From CBDCKR01 sp964572045 (GTDB taxonomy: Bacteria > Gemmatimonadota > Gemmatimonadetes > Longimicrobiales > Gaopeijiaceae), in the NCBI GenBank assembly GCA_964572045.1, contig CAZNEI010000001.1, positions 62,001 to 126,000 of the forward strand: 64,000 nucleotides of DNA, written 5' to 3'. The notes beneath the pieces are model-generated. The model had not been told where the DNA came from, searched no databases, and saw only the letters and a program-made list of their open reading frames with translations. Shown one piece after another: positions 17,601 through 26,230 of the stretch (positions are counted from its first letter, which is position 1; each line of letters opens with the position of its first letter). The position numbers and the translations under genes are program-made.

Positions 17601-19430
17601 ATGCAGCGCATGAAACTTCTCACCCTGCTGAGCGTGTTCGTGATCACGCCACTTGCGTTAGTGGCGTGCGGAGACGACGAGGAGACCCCGACGACGCCGG
17701 CTCCGGTGCAGCCGACGACCCCGACCCCCACCCCGGCGGCGCCTGCGGCGCCTACGGGAGTGACAGCGACCGTCGACGGCGTCACGATCACGGTGTCGTG
17801 GGCGGCCGTCGCTGATGCCACGAGCTACCGCGCGGTCCTGACCACTGCCGGGGAAGCGAACCGCACGCAGACCGTCACCGCGACATCGGCAGAGTTTGCC
17901 GACTTGACCCGGGGCGCGACCTATGCTGCGCAGGTGTTCTCGATCAACTCCGTGGGTGAGGCGGGATCGGGCGTCGTCGCCGCCTTGATTCCCGAAGAGG
18001 AGCCGACGTTCGAGGTGGTTACCCAGGACGTCCTCACGAACACGACCTGGACGAGCGACAAGGTCTGGATTCTCCAGCAGCCGACGTTCGTGGGCAGAGA
18101 CTGCGGGACGGACGGGGCCAAGGACGGTTGCGTCCAGGCCACCCTGACGATCGAGCCCGGCACGACGATCCTCGGCAAGACCGACCTGCCGCAGGGCGTT
18201 CGGGGGGCGTATCTCGTCGTGAGCCGTGGCTCACAGCTCATCGCGGACGCCACGGGCGGAGAAGCCCGCCGGCCTACGGCGGACGAGGTCATCGTCTTTA
18301 CCTCCGACAAGCCGAGGGGACAGCGGGACCGCGGCGACTGGGGTGGGCTGATCGTGAACGGCATGGGGCAGACCAACGCCGGGGACGAGGCGCAGGGCGA
18401 GGGCGATTCGGGCTTCTTCGGCGGCACGAACGACACTGACAGCTCCGGGATCATCCGGGGCGTTCGGATCGAGTTCGCAGGCGACCGGGTGACTCCCTCG
18501 GACGAGCTCAACGGATTGGCGCTCCAGGGCGTGGGATCCGGTACCACGATCTCCTACGTTCAGATTCACTACAACGTAGACGACGGCATCGAGCCCTTCG
18601 GCGGCGCCGCCTCGGTCGACCACCTGGTCGTCACGGGCATCGGCGACGATACCGTGGACGGCACGGACGGATACCGCGGGTTCATGCAGTTCATCATCGG
18701 GCAGCAGCGCGGCGACGAAGCGGACAACGGCATGGAGATCTCGAACGACGGCGAGGACGCCGACGCGTCTCCCCGTTCCACGGCCGTGCTGGCGAACGCC
18801 ACGATGATCGGAGCCGACGAGGACCTTCAGACCGGCGAGATCGGGGGTCCCAACGGCGACAGAGGCGTCCAGTTCCGCGAGGGATCGCACTATCGCGTCT
18901 ACAACTCGATCTTCCGCGACTTCGGGGATGCAGGGTTCTGCGTCGAGAACGCAGGCACAGTACAGGCGGCGAACAACCGTCTGGCCGGGCAGACCGACCC
19001 GCAGACCACACTCTCGATCGAGGGTTCGGTCGTCTGGAACAACGCAGAGGCCGGCGGCAGCGACGAGAATTTCGAGGGATGCTCGGGCTACACGACTGAA
19101 GAGAACAAGGCGTTCTTCCTGACGGCGGGATTCAACAACCTCGTCGCCGATCCCGGGCTCCGCGCCGGATACAACAACATCGGGTCGCAGTCCAGTCCTC
19201 CGGACATCATCGCCGACGCGGCACCGGACGGATACACGGCCTTCGATCTGAGCACCGTCGACTTCGACGGCGTCAACTTGTTCCAACCAGAGGACGGGCG
19301 CACGCTCGAGGCGACCGACTATCCAGGCGCGGTGGAGCCGGGTACTTCCCTCGCCGATGCCTGGTACTACGGCTGGACCGTGTGGTCGATCGACGGATCC
19401 GACTCCCGAACCAACGAGCAAGGAAACTGA
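17601..19430 (+). CDS. Surface lipoprotein: fibronectin III plus beta-helix
   Basis: The 609-residue protein has a lipoprotein signal with lipobox LVAC (Cys near residue 23). A Pro/Thr-rich linker follows (about residues 28-50), then one fibronectin type III domain (about 50-130). The rest is a long region of right-handed beta-helix type with repeated short strands and Asn/Gly turns (about 150-560). A cysteine pair (CGTDGAKDGC) occurs near residue 170. It starts 43 bases after the TonB receptor and probably forms a receptor/lipoprotein pair like those used for nutrient capture. Binding or cleavage of a phosphorus-containing substrate is an inference from the neighbourhood; no hydrolase motif is evident. 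Confidence 0.78.
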   Translation: MQRMKLLTLLSVFVITPLALVACGDDEETPTTPAPVQPTTPTPTPAAPAAPTGVTATVDGVTITVSWAAVADATSYRAVLTTAGEANRTQTVTATSAEFADLTRGATYAAQVFSINSVGEAGSGVVAALIPEEEPTFEVVTQDVLTNTTWTSDKVWILQQPTFVGRDCGTDGAKDGCVQATLTIEPGTTILGKTDLPQGVRGAYLVVSRGSQLIADATGGEARRPTADEVIVFTSDKPRGQRDRGDWGGLIVNGMGQTNAGDEAQGEGDSGFFGGTNDTDSSGIIRGVRIEFAGDRVTPSDELNGLALQGVGSGTTISYVQIHYNVDDGIEPFGGAASVDHLVVTGIGDDTVDGTDGYRGFMQFIIGQQRGDEADNGMEISNDGEDADASPRSTAVLANATMIGADEDLQTGEIGGPNGDRGVQFREGSHYRVYNSIFRDFGDAGFCVENAGTVQAANNRLAGQTDPQTTLSIEGSVVWNNAEAGGSDENFEGCSGYTTEENKAFFLTAGFNNLVADPGLRAGYNNIGSQSSPPDIIADAAPDGYTAFDLSTVDFDGVNLFQPEDGRTLEATDYPGAVEPGTSLADAWYYGWTVWSIDGSDSRTNEQGN

Positions 19431-19467
19431 GGGCCAGAAGGTACAGAGGAAGTACGCGAGACAGGAA

Positions 19468-20010
19468 ATGCCAGATGCACCGAGGCTCTGCCGGACCGTG
19501 ACCCGAGGCAGGCGTGACCTGTGGTGTCTCGCGGCGACGCTGTTGGTACTCGGCGCGGCCGCGTGCCGAGAAGCGGCGGGCCGGTCAGTGATGGAACACG
19601 CGAGGAATAGCGAGGAAGCCCTGGGCGAGGCGGTGTTGGAGGCCCTGGCTCAGAAGGACAGGGTTGCTCTCCAGGGCTTCCTCGTCTCCCGCGAAGAGTA
19701 CGAGAAGCTGCTCTGGCCGGAGATGCCGGACAAGCAGTACACACCCTTCGACTTCGTCTGGAGTCTGAACGAGGCGAACACCCGCAAGGGGCTCAGGCAG
19801 TTGTTCGAGCGCTACGGCGGGGTCGAGTTCGAGCTAGTGTCAGTCGATTGGACCGAACCTCCCGAAGACTACCCGAGCTTCCGGCTCTATCCGGGGGCTC
19901 AAGTCACGGTTCGGCGACTCGACAACGGAGAAAGGGGCGTCCTACCCTCCTTCGATGTCTTTGTGGAGTACGCCGGACGGTGGAAGCTGCTGAACTACGA
20001 TGAGCTCTAG
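19468..20010 (+). CDS. Small putative lipoprotein overlapping phoB
   Basis: This 180-residue protein starts at the ATG 19468 (AGGA just upstream). It has a hydrophobic signal with lipobox LGAAAC near residue 34, so it is probably a membrane lipoprotein in the periplasm. The mature part alternates helices and strands and includes FDFVWSLNEANTRKGL and a C-terminal FDVFVEYAGRWKLLNYDEL, reminiscent of small NTF2-like or SnoaL-type folds. That resemblance is weak. Its last 11 bases overlap the first codons of phoB, so it is coupled to the phosphate regulator. It may sense or bind ligands for the adjacent system. I do not recognise a named family. Confidence 0.65.
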   Translation: MPDAPRLCRTVTRGRRDLWCLAATLLVLGAAACREAAGRSVMEHARNSEEALGEAVLEALAQKDRVALQGFLVSREEYEKLLWPEMPDKQYTPFDFVWSLNEANTRKGLRQLFERYGGVEFELVSVDWTEPPEDYPSFRLYPGAQVTVRRLDNGERGVLPSFDVFVEYAGRWKLLNYDEL

Positions 20011-20746
20011 GCCCGCGATGACCTCGACGAGCAATGGACATCGAATCCTTGTCGTGGAGGACGAGCCCGACATCGCCGCCCTCATCGCGTATCAGTTGAC
20101 CCGCGCAGGTTTGAGGGTTGCAACTGCGGGAAACGGGACTCAGGCCCTTGCCGCGGTCAGACGGGACACATTCGACTTGGTCGTCCTCGATCGTATGCTG
20201 CCCGAGATCAGCGGGGACGAGGTTCTCAAGAGGCTCAAGTCCAAGCCTTCTACGGCCCGCATCCCCGTTCTCATGCTCACGGCGAAACGGGAGCAGGCGG
20301 ACCGCATCGCCGGGTTGGAGCTCGGAGCGGATGATTATCTGACGAAGCCGTTCAGCCCTCGCGAGCTGGTCCTGAGGGCGCTGGCCATCATTCGTCGCGC
20401 CAGCCAGCGGGGCGGGGGCGTCGGAGGCCGGGTGATCCACGCAGGCCCCATCCGCCTGGAGGTCGAGGCACACCAGGTCACGGTCGACGGCAAGGAGATC
20501 AACCTCACTCCGACCGAGTTCCGACTGCTCCAGGTTTTCATCGAGCGGAGGGGACGAACCCAGAGTCGGAGGCAGCTTCTCGAAGAGGCGTGGGACGTGG
20601 AGTCGCGGATCTCGGACCGGATTCAAACGCGAACGGTGGACATGCACGTGCGTCGTCTGCGCGCCAAGCTCGGGGGGGTCGGTGACTGGATCGAGACGAT
20701 GCGTGGGTTCGGGTACCGGCTGAGGGTCCCGGAGGGGGCCGAGTAG
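20000..20746 (+). CDS. phoB: Phosphate regulon response regulator PhoB
   Basis: This OmpR/PhoB-family regulator has 248 residues. The receiver domain carries the phosphorylated Asp64 (VVLDRMLP), acidic pocket ED at 20-21 and Lys116 in YLTKPF. A winged-helix DNA-binding domain follows (about residues 145-240, with NLTPTEFRLLQVF and RTVDMHVRRLRAKL). PhoB turns on phosphate genes by binding direct repeats with an 11-base period; such repeats lie before pstS here. The start is the ATG at 20000, with a second ATG at 20018 equally possible. It is followed after 45 bases by phoR. Confidence 0.93.
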   Translation: MSSRPAMTSTSNGHRILVVEDEPDIAALIAYQLTRAGLRVATAGNGTQALAAVRRDTFDLVVLDRMLPEISGDEVLKRLKSKPSTARIPVLMLTAKREQADRIAGLELGADDYLTKPFSPRELVLRALAIIRRASQRGGGVGGRVIHAGPIRLEVEAHQVTVDGKEINLTPTEFRLLQVFIERRGRTQSRRQLLEEAWDVESRISDRIQTRTVDMHVRRLRAKLGGVGDWIETMRGFGYRLRVPEGAE

Positions 20747-20791
20747 CAGCCAAGAGTCGCGCAACGAATCCCGTCCGTTAGATTCCAAGGG

Positions 20792-22519
20792 ATGCGCGTC
20801 CGCATTCAACATCCGCTCTTTGCAGGCTTTGCAGCCGTCGTCGGCCTGCTTGTCCTCTTGATTAACCTGCTCGTCGGTCACGGCCTGCGCCGGGAGCTCG
20901 TCGATGCCTTTCAGGACGAGCTCGAGCGGCAGATTGGGCTGGCCGAGTGGATCATATCCAACGCAGGCGGGATCGAGCCCGATTCGCTAGCGCGGGTCGT
21001 CACGGGCCGGATCGGGTATCGCGTCACTCTCGTTGATACAACCGGTGTCGTGCTCGGGGACTCTTACGTCGATCCGCGTCGACGTAACGAAATCGAGAAC
21101 CAGATCGACCGCCCGGAGGTTCTCGGAGCGCTGAGCAGGCCGGGTACGGTCAGCTTTGCGGAGCGGACGAGCACCACCGTCGGCGTGCCACTGCTCTATG
21201 GGGCCCGCCGCACGAGTCTGAACGGCGAGCCCGTGATCCTGAGGGTTGCGGCGGCGGAAACGGAGATCGAGGCGACACTCGATCGCTTCCGCTGGACCGT
21301 CACGGCTTCCGGGCTCCTGGCGATGCTCTTCTCGCTCGTCGTGGCCTTCCTCTTGAGCCGCGTGTTCGCCAGACCCTTGGTTGTGCTGGCCGACCGCGCG
21401 CGCCGGGTGACCGAAGGCGATTTCTCAACGCGTGTGCCGACGGGACACGTTTCAGAACTGCGGGGCGTCTCGGTCGCATTCAACCGGCTCACCGAGGAGC
21501 TGCGGGAGCGGATGTCGGAGCTTGAGCGTGACCACGACGAGATGCAGGCTCTGATCGACTGCATGGCGGAGGGCGTAGTGGCGCTGACCGAAGACGCCCG
21601 AGTGCTTCGGACGAACCGCGCGGCCCGCTCCATGCTCCAGTTCCCCGAGGAAGCCGCATACCTTCCCGTGGGCGCGGTCGTGCGGCACCCCGACTTGCGC
21701 AGTGCGCTCGAATCGTCGGTGAGGCGGTCGACCCAATCGCGCGAGATCGTGATCGACGATCGGCACCTCTTCCTCTCGTCCCGGGCGCTCGACCTGGGGG
21801 GAGCGGTGACGACACTGCTCGACATCACCGAGCGGAAAAGGCTTGAGGAGGTGCGACGAGACTTTGTGGCCAATGCCTCCCACGAGCTGAAGACTCCCCT
21901 TACAGCGATTCGCGGCTTCGTCGAGACCCTGTTGGACGACGATCCACCGGAGGGCCTGCGGAGGCAGTTCCTCGATTCGATCGAGAAGAACGCGCTCCGC
22001 CTCCAGCGGCTTGTGGACGATCTTCTCGACCTTTCCAGGTTGGAGTCGGGAGGATGGTCGGCGGCGGCGGACCGGGTCAGTGTGGCGAACGCCGCGGCGG
22101 AGGCTTGGGACCTGGTGAATCCGCACGAGGCCGTCGCGGGGATTGACTTCGCGATCCAGGGCGATGCGGAGATCATCGGAGACCACAGGGGACTCGTACA
22201 GGTCCTCCGGAACCTGATGGAGAATGCCGTCCGTCATACGGATCGCGGTGGGAGTGTTGGCGTCTGGATCTCGGAAGGCGGCGAGGACATGGTGGTCGTC
22301 GAGGTGCGAGACAGCGGTGAGGGCATACCGGCCCGGTCGCTGAGCCGCATCTTCGAGCGCTTCTACCGGGCCGACTCGTCTCGCGCTAGGGACTTCGGCG
22401 GCACCGGCCTCGGCCTCGCCATCGTACGCCACCTGGTGATGGCGATGGCCGGAGAGGTCGAGGCGGAAAGCGAGCTCGGACGGGGCACGACCATCCGACT
22501 TCGGCTTCCATCTGGCTGA
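20792..22519 (+). CDS. phoR: Phosphate regulon sensor histidine kinase PhoR
   Basis: The 575-residue membrane kinase has a first transmembrane segment at about residues 10-30, a periplasmic sensor loop (about 32-165) and a second segment (about 170-195). HAMP (about 195-245), PAS (about 255-345), HisKA (His364 in NASHELKTPLTAIRG) and HATPase_c (NLMENAVRH, DSGEGIP, GGTGLGLAIV) follow. The large periplasmic loop differs from the short E. coli PhoR and resembles the PhoR/PhoP-type kinases of other phyla. It controls PhoB and is normally held in check by the Pst transporter and PhoU, both encoded downstream. Confidence 0.92.
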   Translation: MRVRIQHPLFAGFAAVVGLLVLLINLLVGHGLRRELVDAFQDELERQIGLAEWIISNAGGIEPDSLARVVTGRIGYRVTLVDTTGVVLGDSYVDPRRRNEIENQIDRPEVLGALSRPGTVSFAERTSTTVGVPLLYGARRTSLNGEPVILRVAAAETEIEATLDRFRWTVTASGLLAMLFSLVVAFLLSRVFARPLVVLADRARRVTEGDFSTRVPTGHVSELRGVSVAFNRLTEELRERMSELERDHDEMQALIDCMAEGVVALTEDARVLRTNRAARSMLQFPEEAAYLPVGAVVRHPDLRSALESSVRRSTQSREIVIDDRHLFLSSRALDLGGAVTTLLDITERKRLEEVRRDFVANASHELKTPLTAIRGFVETLLDDDPPEGLRRQFLDSIEKNALRLQRLVDDLLDLSRLESGGWSAAADRVSVANAAAEAWDLVNPHEAVAGIDFAIQGDAEIIGDHRGLVQVLRNLMENAVRHTDRGGSVGVWISEGGEDMVVVEVRDSGEGIPARSLSRIFERFYRADSSRARDFGGTGLGLAIVRHLVMAMAGEVEAESELGRGTTIRLRLPSG

Positions 22520-22528
22520 GTGGCGATC

Positions 22529-22557
22529 TTCGTTTCCATTTCGTTACACTCCTGTTG
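22529..22557 (+). promoter_or_regulatory. Pho box upstream of pstS
   Basis: Three 7-base direct repeats stand exactly 11 bases apart: TTCGTTT (22529-22535), TTCGTTA (22540-22546) and the weaker CCTGTTG (22551-22557). The 4-base spacers are CCAT and CACT. An 11-base period fits PhoB binding on one face of the DNA. The array lies between the phoR stop (22519) and the pstS start (22640). It suggests that pstSCAB-phoU has its own phosphate-controlled promoter in addition to readthrough from phoBR. Confidence 0.7.
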
Positions 22558-22639
22558 CCCGCTCGATGACGGGCGGCCCTATCCTTGGGACGAATTCGCA
22601 CTACGCCTTCGGCAAGGCCGAAGAGAAGGGGAAGTTGCA

Positions 22640-23596
22640 ATGCACGTTTATGGTAGGCTGCACTGGCCTGGTGCCATCATTGTGCTGGGTTTGGCGGCAT
22701 GCGGCAGCGACGCCGGTGATGGATCGCCCGGAGGGGCCGATGCACTCTCCGGTAGGGTGGAGATCGATGGCTCCAGCACCGTGTTTCCGATCGCCGAGGC
22801 GTTCGCCGAAGAGTTCCAGATTCAGAACCCCGGAGTGCGCGTTACGGCGGGCTTTTCGGGGTCGGGAGGTGGATTCGAGCGCTTCTGCGGCGGCGAGACG
22901 GATTTCTCCAACGCATCCCGTCCGATCACCGTGACGGAGGTCGAGGCCTGCGCGGATGCCGGAGTGGAGTTCACGGAGCTCGCAGTAGCGTGGGACGGCC
23001 TGTCCGTGATCGCGAACCCCGCCAACGATTTCGTCGCTTGCCTGACCACCGAGGAGTTGCGACGTATCTGGGAGCCGAACAGCTCGGTCACGACTTGGCG
23101 GGACGTCCGATCGGAGTGGCCGGCGGAGGAGATCCGACTGTACGGACCGGGGACCGACTCTGGCACCTTCGACTACTTCACCGAGGTCGTCGTGGGGGAG
23201 AGCGGTGCGAGTCGACCGGATTTCCAGGCCAGCGAGGACGACAACATCCTGGTACAGGGAGTGTCGGGAGATCGGTATTCTCTCGGCTACTTTGGCTACG
23301 CCTACTATTCGGAAAACGCCGGCCGGCTCAAGCTCATCGAGGTCGACGGGGGCGCGGGATGCGTGTCTCCCTCCAGCGAGTCGATCGAGGACGGCACGTA
23401 TACGCCTCTGTCCCGCCCGCTCTTCGTCTATGTGAAGCACGCGGCTCTCGAGCGGCCTGAGGTGCGGTCGTTCGTGGACTTCATGCTCCGCCATGCCACT
23501 GAACTCGTACCGGCAACCGGCTACCGCCCGCTCTCTCCAGAGCAGTATGAGGGAGAGCGTCGCAAAATCGCCGCAGCCACGGGCGAGGATCTCTAG
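22640..23596 (+). CDS. pstS: Phosphate-binding lipoprotein PstS
   Basis: PstS captures phosphate in the periplasm for the PstCAB importer. The product (318 residues) is a lipoprotein with lipobox LAAC (Cys21). It has the family motifs DGSSTVFPI near residue 43, a GSGGGFERFC loop, FSNASRPI and GTDSGTFDYF. An AGGGGAAG ribosome site precedes the ATG at 22640. The reading frame is open further upstream, but that part covers the Pho box and is not coding. It begins the pstSCAB-phoU group. Confidence 0.94.
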   Translation: MHVYGRLHWPGAIIVLGLAACGSDAGDGSPGGADALSGRVEIDGSSTVFPIAEAFAEEFQIQNPGVRVTAGFSGSGGGFERFCGGETDFSNASRPITVTEVEACADAGVEFTELAVAWDGLSVIANPANDFVACLTTEELRRIWEPNSSVTTWRDVRSEWPAEEIRLYGPGTDSGTFDYFTEVVVGESGASRPDFQASEDDNILVQGVSGDRYSLGYFGYAYYSENAGRLKLIEVDGGAGCVSPSSESIEDGTYTPLSRPLFVYVKHAALERPEVRSFVDFMLRHATELVPATGYRPLSPEQYEGERRKIAAATGEDL

Positions 23597-23626
23597 CTCG
23601 GTGTCCCGAGGCCGCAAACGCTCAGG

Positions 23627-24559
23627 GTGGAGGCTCCGAAGCCGGTGAGCACCGACTTAGGGTCTCTCACCTTCAAGCCCACGCGCAACCTGAAGGAGCG
23701 CGGGATTAGCGTCCTGCTGTTCCTGTGCGCTGCCTTGTCCACCCTCGTCACGGTGGGCGTGGTGGTCGTCCTGCTTAAGGAAACGGTGAGCTTCTTCGGT
23801 GAGGTCTCCATTCTCGACTTCCTAACCGACACGCGGTGGGAGCCGATGTTTCAGGAGAAGCACTTCGGCGTGCTGCCTCTCCTCGCGGGATCGTTCATGG
23901 TGGCTGGAGGATCGGCGCTTATCGCCCTGCCCGTAGGCCTGCTGACCGCCGTCTTCCTGAGCGAGTACGCCCGGGATTCCACCAGACGGATCCTCAAACC
24001 CGCGCTCGAGATCCTCGCCGGCATTCCCACGGTCGTGTACGGCTACTTCGCGCTGACCTTCGTGACGCCACTCCTCCGGACGTTCTTTCCCGAGACTGAC
24101 GTCTTCAATGCGGCTTCCGCGAGCATCGTTGTGGGAATCATGATTGTTCCCACGGTCTCGTCTCTCTCCGAGGACGCCATGCGCGCGGTCCCCGACGCGT
24201 TGAGGGAGGGGGCGTACGGACTCGGGGCCACAAAGCTCGAGGTGTCGGCGCGCATCGTCGTACCCGCAGCCCTGTCAGGGATCATCGCCGCTTTTATCCT
24301 CGCGATTTCGAGGGCGATCGGGGAGACGATGGCTGTGACTATCGCAGCCGGTAACCTGCCTAACCTCACGCTCAATCCGCTTGAGTCGATCCAGACGATG
24401 ACGGCCTACATCGTGCAAGCATCACTCGGCGACACGCCCCAGGGGACCATCGTATACCGAACCCTCTTCGCAGTCGGCATGACACTCTTCTTGGTCACCC
24501 TGTCGATGAACGTGCTCAGCCAGTGGGTGCTCAGACGCTTCCGTGAGGAATACCGGTGA
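23627..24559 (+). CDS. pstC: Phosphate ABC transporter permease PstC
   Basis: The 310-residue inner-membrane permease has six hydrophobic segments. Near residue 180 is the EAA loop (EDAMRAVPDALREGAYGLGATK), which contacts the PstB ATPase. It pairs with PstA to form the transport channel. The GTG at 23627 is used; a GTG at 23648 is also possible. Its stop overlaps the pstA start (GTGA at 24556-24559). Confidence 0.95.
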   Translation: MEAPKPVSTDLGSLTFKPTRNLKERGISVLLFLCAALSTLVTVGVVVVLLKETVSFFGEVSILDFLTDTRWEPMFQEKHFGVLPLLAGSFMVAGGSALIALPVGLLTAVFLSEYARDSTRRILKPALEILAGIPTVVYGYFALTFVTPLLRTFFPETDVFNAASASIVVGIMIVPTVSSLSEDAMRAVPDALREGAYGLGATKLEVSARIVVPAALSGIIAAFILAISRAIGETMAVTIAAGNLPNLTLNPLESIQTMTAYIVQASLGDTPQGTIVYRTLFAVGMTLFLVTLSMNVLSQWVLRRFREEYR

Positions 24560-25443
24560 GCGAGGGTGTCCCGGCGACGGCCGTCCGCGCGACCCGGCGC
24601 CACCGCACACGCCGCCTCCTCGGTGCCGGTTTCTATCTTCTTGCCGGCTTTGCGACGCTCGTCAGCATCGTTGCCCTGGGCGTACTGCTGATCGACGTCG
24701 CAGCGGATGGCTCGAGCCGGCTGAGCGTCGACTTCCTCGACAGCTTCGCTTCCCGCTTTCCGGAGCGGGCGGGGATCAAGGCGGCGCTGGCGGGCTCCAT
24801 CTGGGTGCTTGGCCTGACGGCCCTCATCGCGTTCCCGCTCTCGGTCGGAGCCGCGATCTACCTCGAGGAGTACGCTCCGAACAACTGGATCACGCTCAAG
24901 ATCCAGACCAACATCGCAAACTTGGCGGGCGTGCCGTCGATCGTGTACGGGATTTTGGGCCTGTCGCTGTTCGTGCGCCTGCTCAGCCTCGAGCGGTCGG
25001 TCATCTCGGGGGCGCTCACTCTCTCGCTGCTGGTGATGCCGATCATCATTCTCAGTGCCCAGGAGGCGATTCGCGCCGTACCCGCCACGATCCGGGAGGC
25101 GGCCTACGGCCTTGGGGCCACACGGTGGCAGGTGGTGCGCCATCAGGTTCTCCCGATGGCATTGCCCGGCATCCTCACCGGGACGATCCTGGCCCTCTCG
25201 AGGGCGGTGGGGGAGACCGCTCCCCTCATCATGGTCGGGGCGGTGGGCTTCATCGCCTTTACACCCACCGGCTTGACGGACCAGTTCACCGTGTTGCCAC
25301 TGCAAATCTACAACTGGGTGTCGCGGCCTCAGGAGGAGTTCCGAGGGCTTGCGGCGGCGGGTATCATCGTGCTCTTGGTGCTCCTGCTCACGATGAATGC
25401 GACCGCAATCCTGCTCCGAAACCGCTATCAGAAACGGTTCTGA
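24556..25443 (+). CDS. pstA: Phosphate ABC transporter permease PstA
   Basis: The 295-residue permease is the second channel subunit. It has a hydrophobic N-terminal segment (about residues 25-50) and the EAA loop QEAIRAVPATIREAAYGLGA near residue 170. A GTG start overlaps the pstC stop by four bases, showing translational coupling. The last membrane segment is close to the C-terminus. The pstB ATG follows five bases after its stop. Confidence 0.95.
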   Translation: MSEGVPATAVRATRRHRTRRLLGAGFYLLAGFATLVSIVALGVLLIDVAADGSSRLSVDFLDSFASRFPERAGIKAALAGSIWVLGLTALIAFPLSVGAAIYLEEYAPNNWITLKIQTNIANLAGVPSIVYGILGLSLFVRLLSLERSVISGALTLSLLVMPIIILSAQEAIRAVPATIREAAYGLGATRWQVVRHQVLPMALPGILTGTILALSRAVGETAPLIMVGAVGFIAFTPTGLTDQFTVLPLQIYNWVSRPQEEFRGLAAAGIIVLLVLLLTMNATAILLRNRYQKRF

Positions 25444-25447
25444 CGCT

Positions 25448-26230
25448 ATGGCGACCACCTATGACATCGATGTCGGTCCGGGGGCTCCCGCCCTTGAGGT
25501 CGAGCGGCTTTCCGTCTACTACGACCGGACGGCGGCGATCCAGGACATCACCCTCTCGGTGCCGGGCCGGCGGGTCATCGCGCTGATCGGTCCATCGGGA
25601 TGCGGAAAGAGCACTCTGCTCCGCTGCTTCAACCGCATGAACGATCTGATCCGCGGCGCTCGCATCGAGGGGGACGTGCGGTTCCACGGCCGGAGCCTGT
25701 TGGCCGCGGAGGTTGATCCGGTCGAGGTCCGCCGCCGGATTGGGATGGTGTTCCAGAAGCCGAATCCCTTCCCGAAATCCATCTATGACAATGTCGCGTT
25801 CGGCCCGCGGGTCAACGGATTCGAGGGCGATCTGGATGCCCTCGTGGAGCACTCGTTGACGCAGAGCGCCCTCTGGGACGAGGTTCAGGATCGTCTTTTC
25901 GACTCGGCCTATGCGCTTTCGGGTGGACAGCAGCAGAGGCTCTGCATCGCGCGCACGCTTGCGGTTCGTCCCGACGTCCTTTTGATGGACGAGCCTGCGT
26001 CCGCCCTGGATCCGATCGCAACCCAGAAGATCGAAGAGCTCATCTACGAGCTCAAGGAGCGGTACACGATCGTAATCGTGACCCACAACATGTACCAGGC
26101 CGCCCGCGTATCCGATTACACAGCGTTCCTGTATATGGGGGAGTTGGTCGAGTACGGTCCCACGGATGCGATCTTCACCAACCCTCGTGACGAGCGCACC
26201 GAGGGGTACGTGACAGGGAGGTTCGGATGA
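25448..26230 (+). CDS. pstB: Phosphate ABC transporter ATP-binding protein PstB
   Basis: This 260-residue ABC ATPase powers phosphate uptake. Walker A is GPSGCGKSTLLRCFNRMND and the Q-loop is VFQKPNPFP, a PstB hallmark. The signature is LSGGQQQRLCIARTLAV, Walker B is VLLMDEPASALD and the H-loop is IVTHNM. The start is the ATG at 25448; in-frame sequence before it lies inside pstA. Its stop overlaps the phoU start (ATGA, 26227-26230). Confidence 0.97.
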   Translation: MATTYDIDVGPGAPALEVERLSVYYDRTAAIQDITLSVPGRRVIALIGPSGCGKSTLLRCFNRMNDLIRGARIEGDVRFHGRSLLAAEVDPVEVRRRIGMVFQKPNPFPKSIYDNVAFGPRVNGFEGDLDALVEHSLTQSALWDEVQDRLFDSAYALSGGQQQRLCIARTLAVRPDVLLMDEPASALDPIATQKIEELIYELKERYTIVIVTHNMYQAARVSDYTAFLYMGELVEYGPTDAIFTNPRDERTEGYVTGRFG

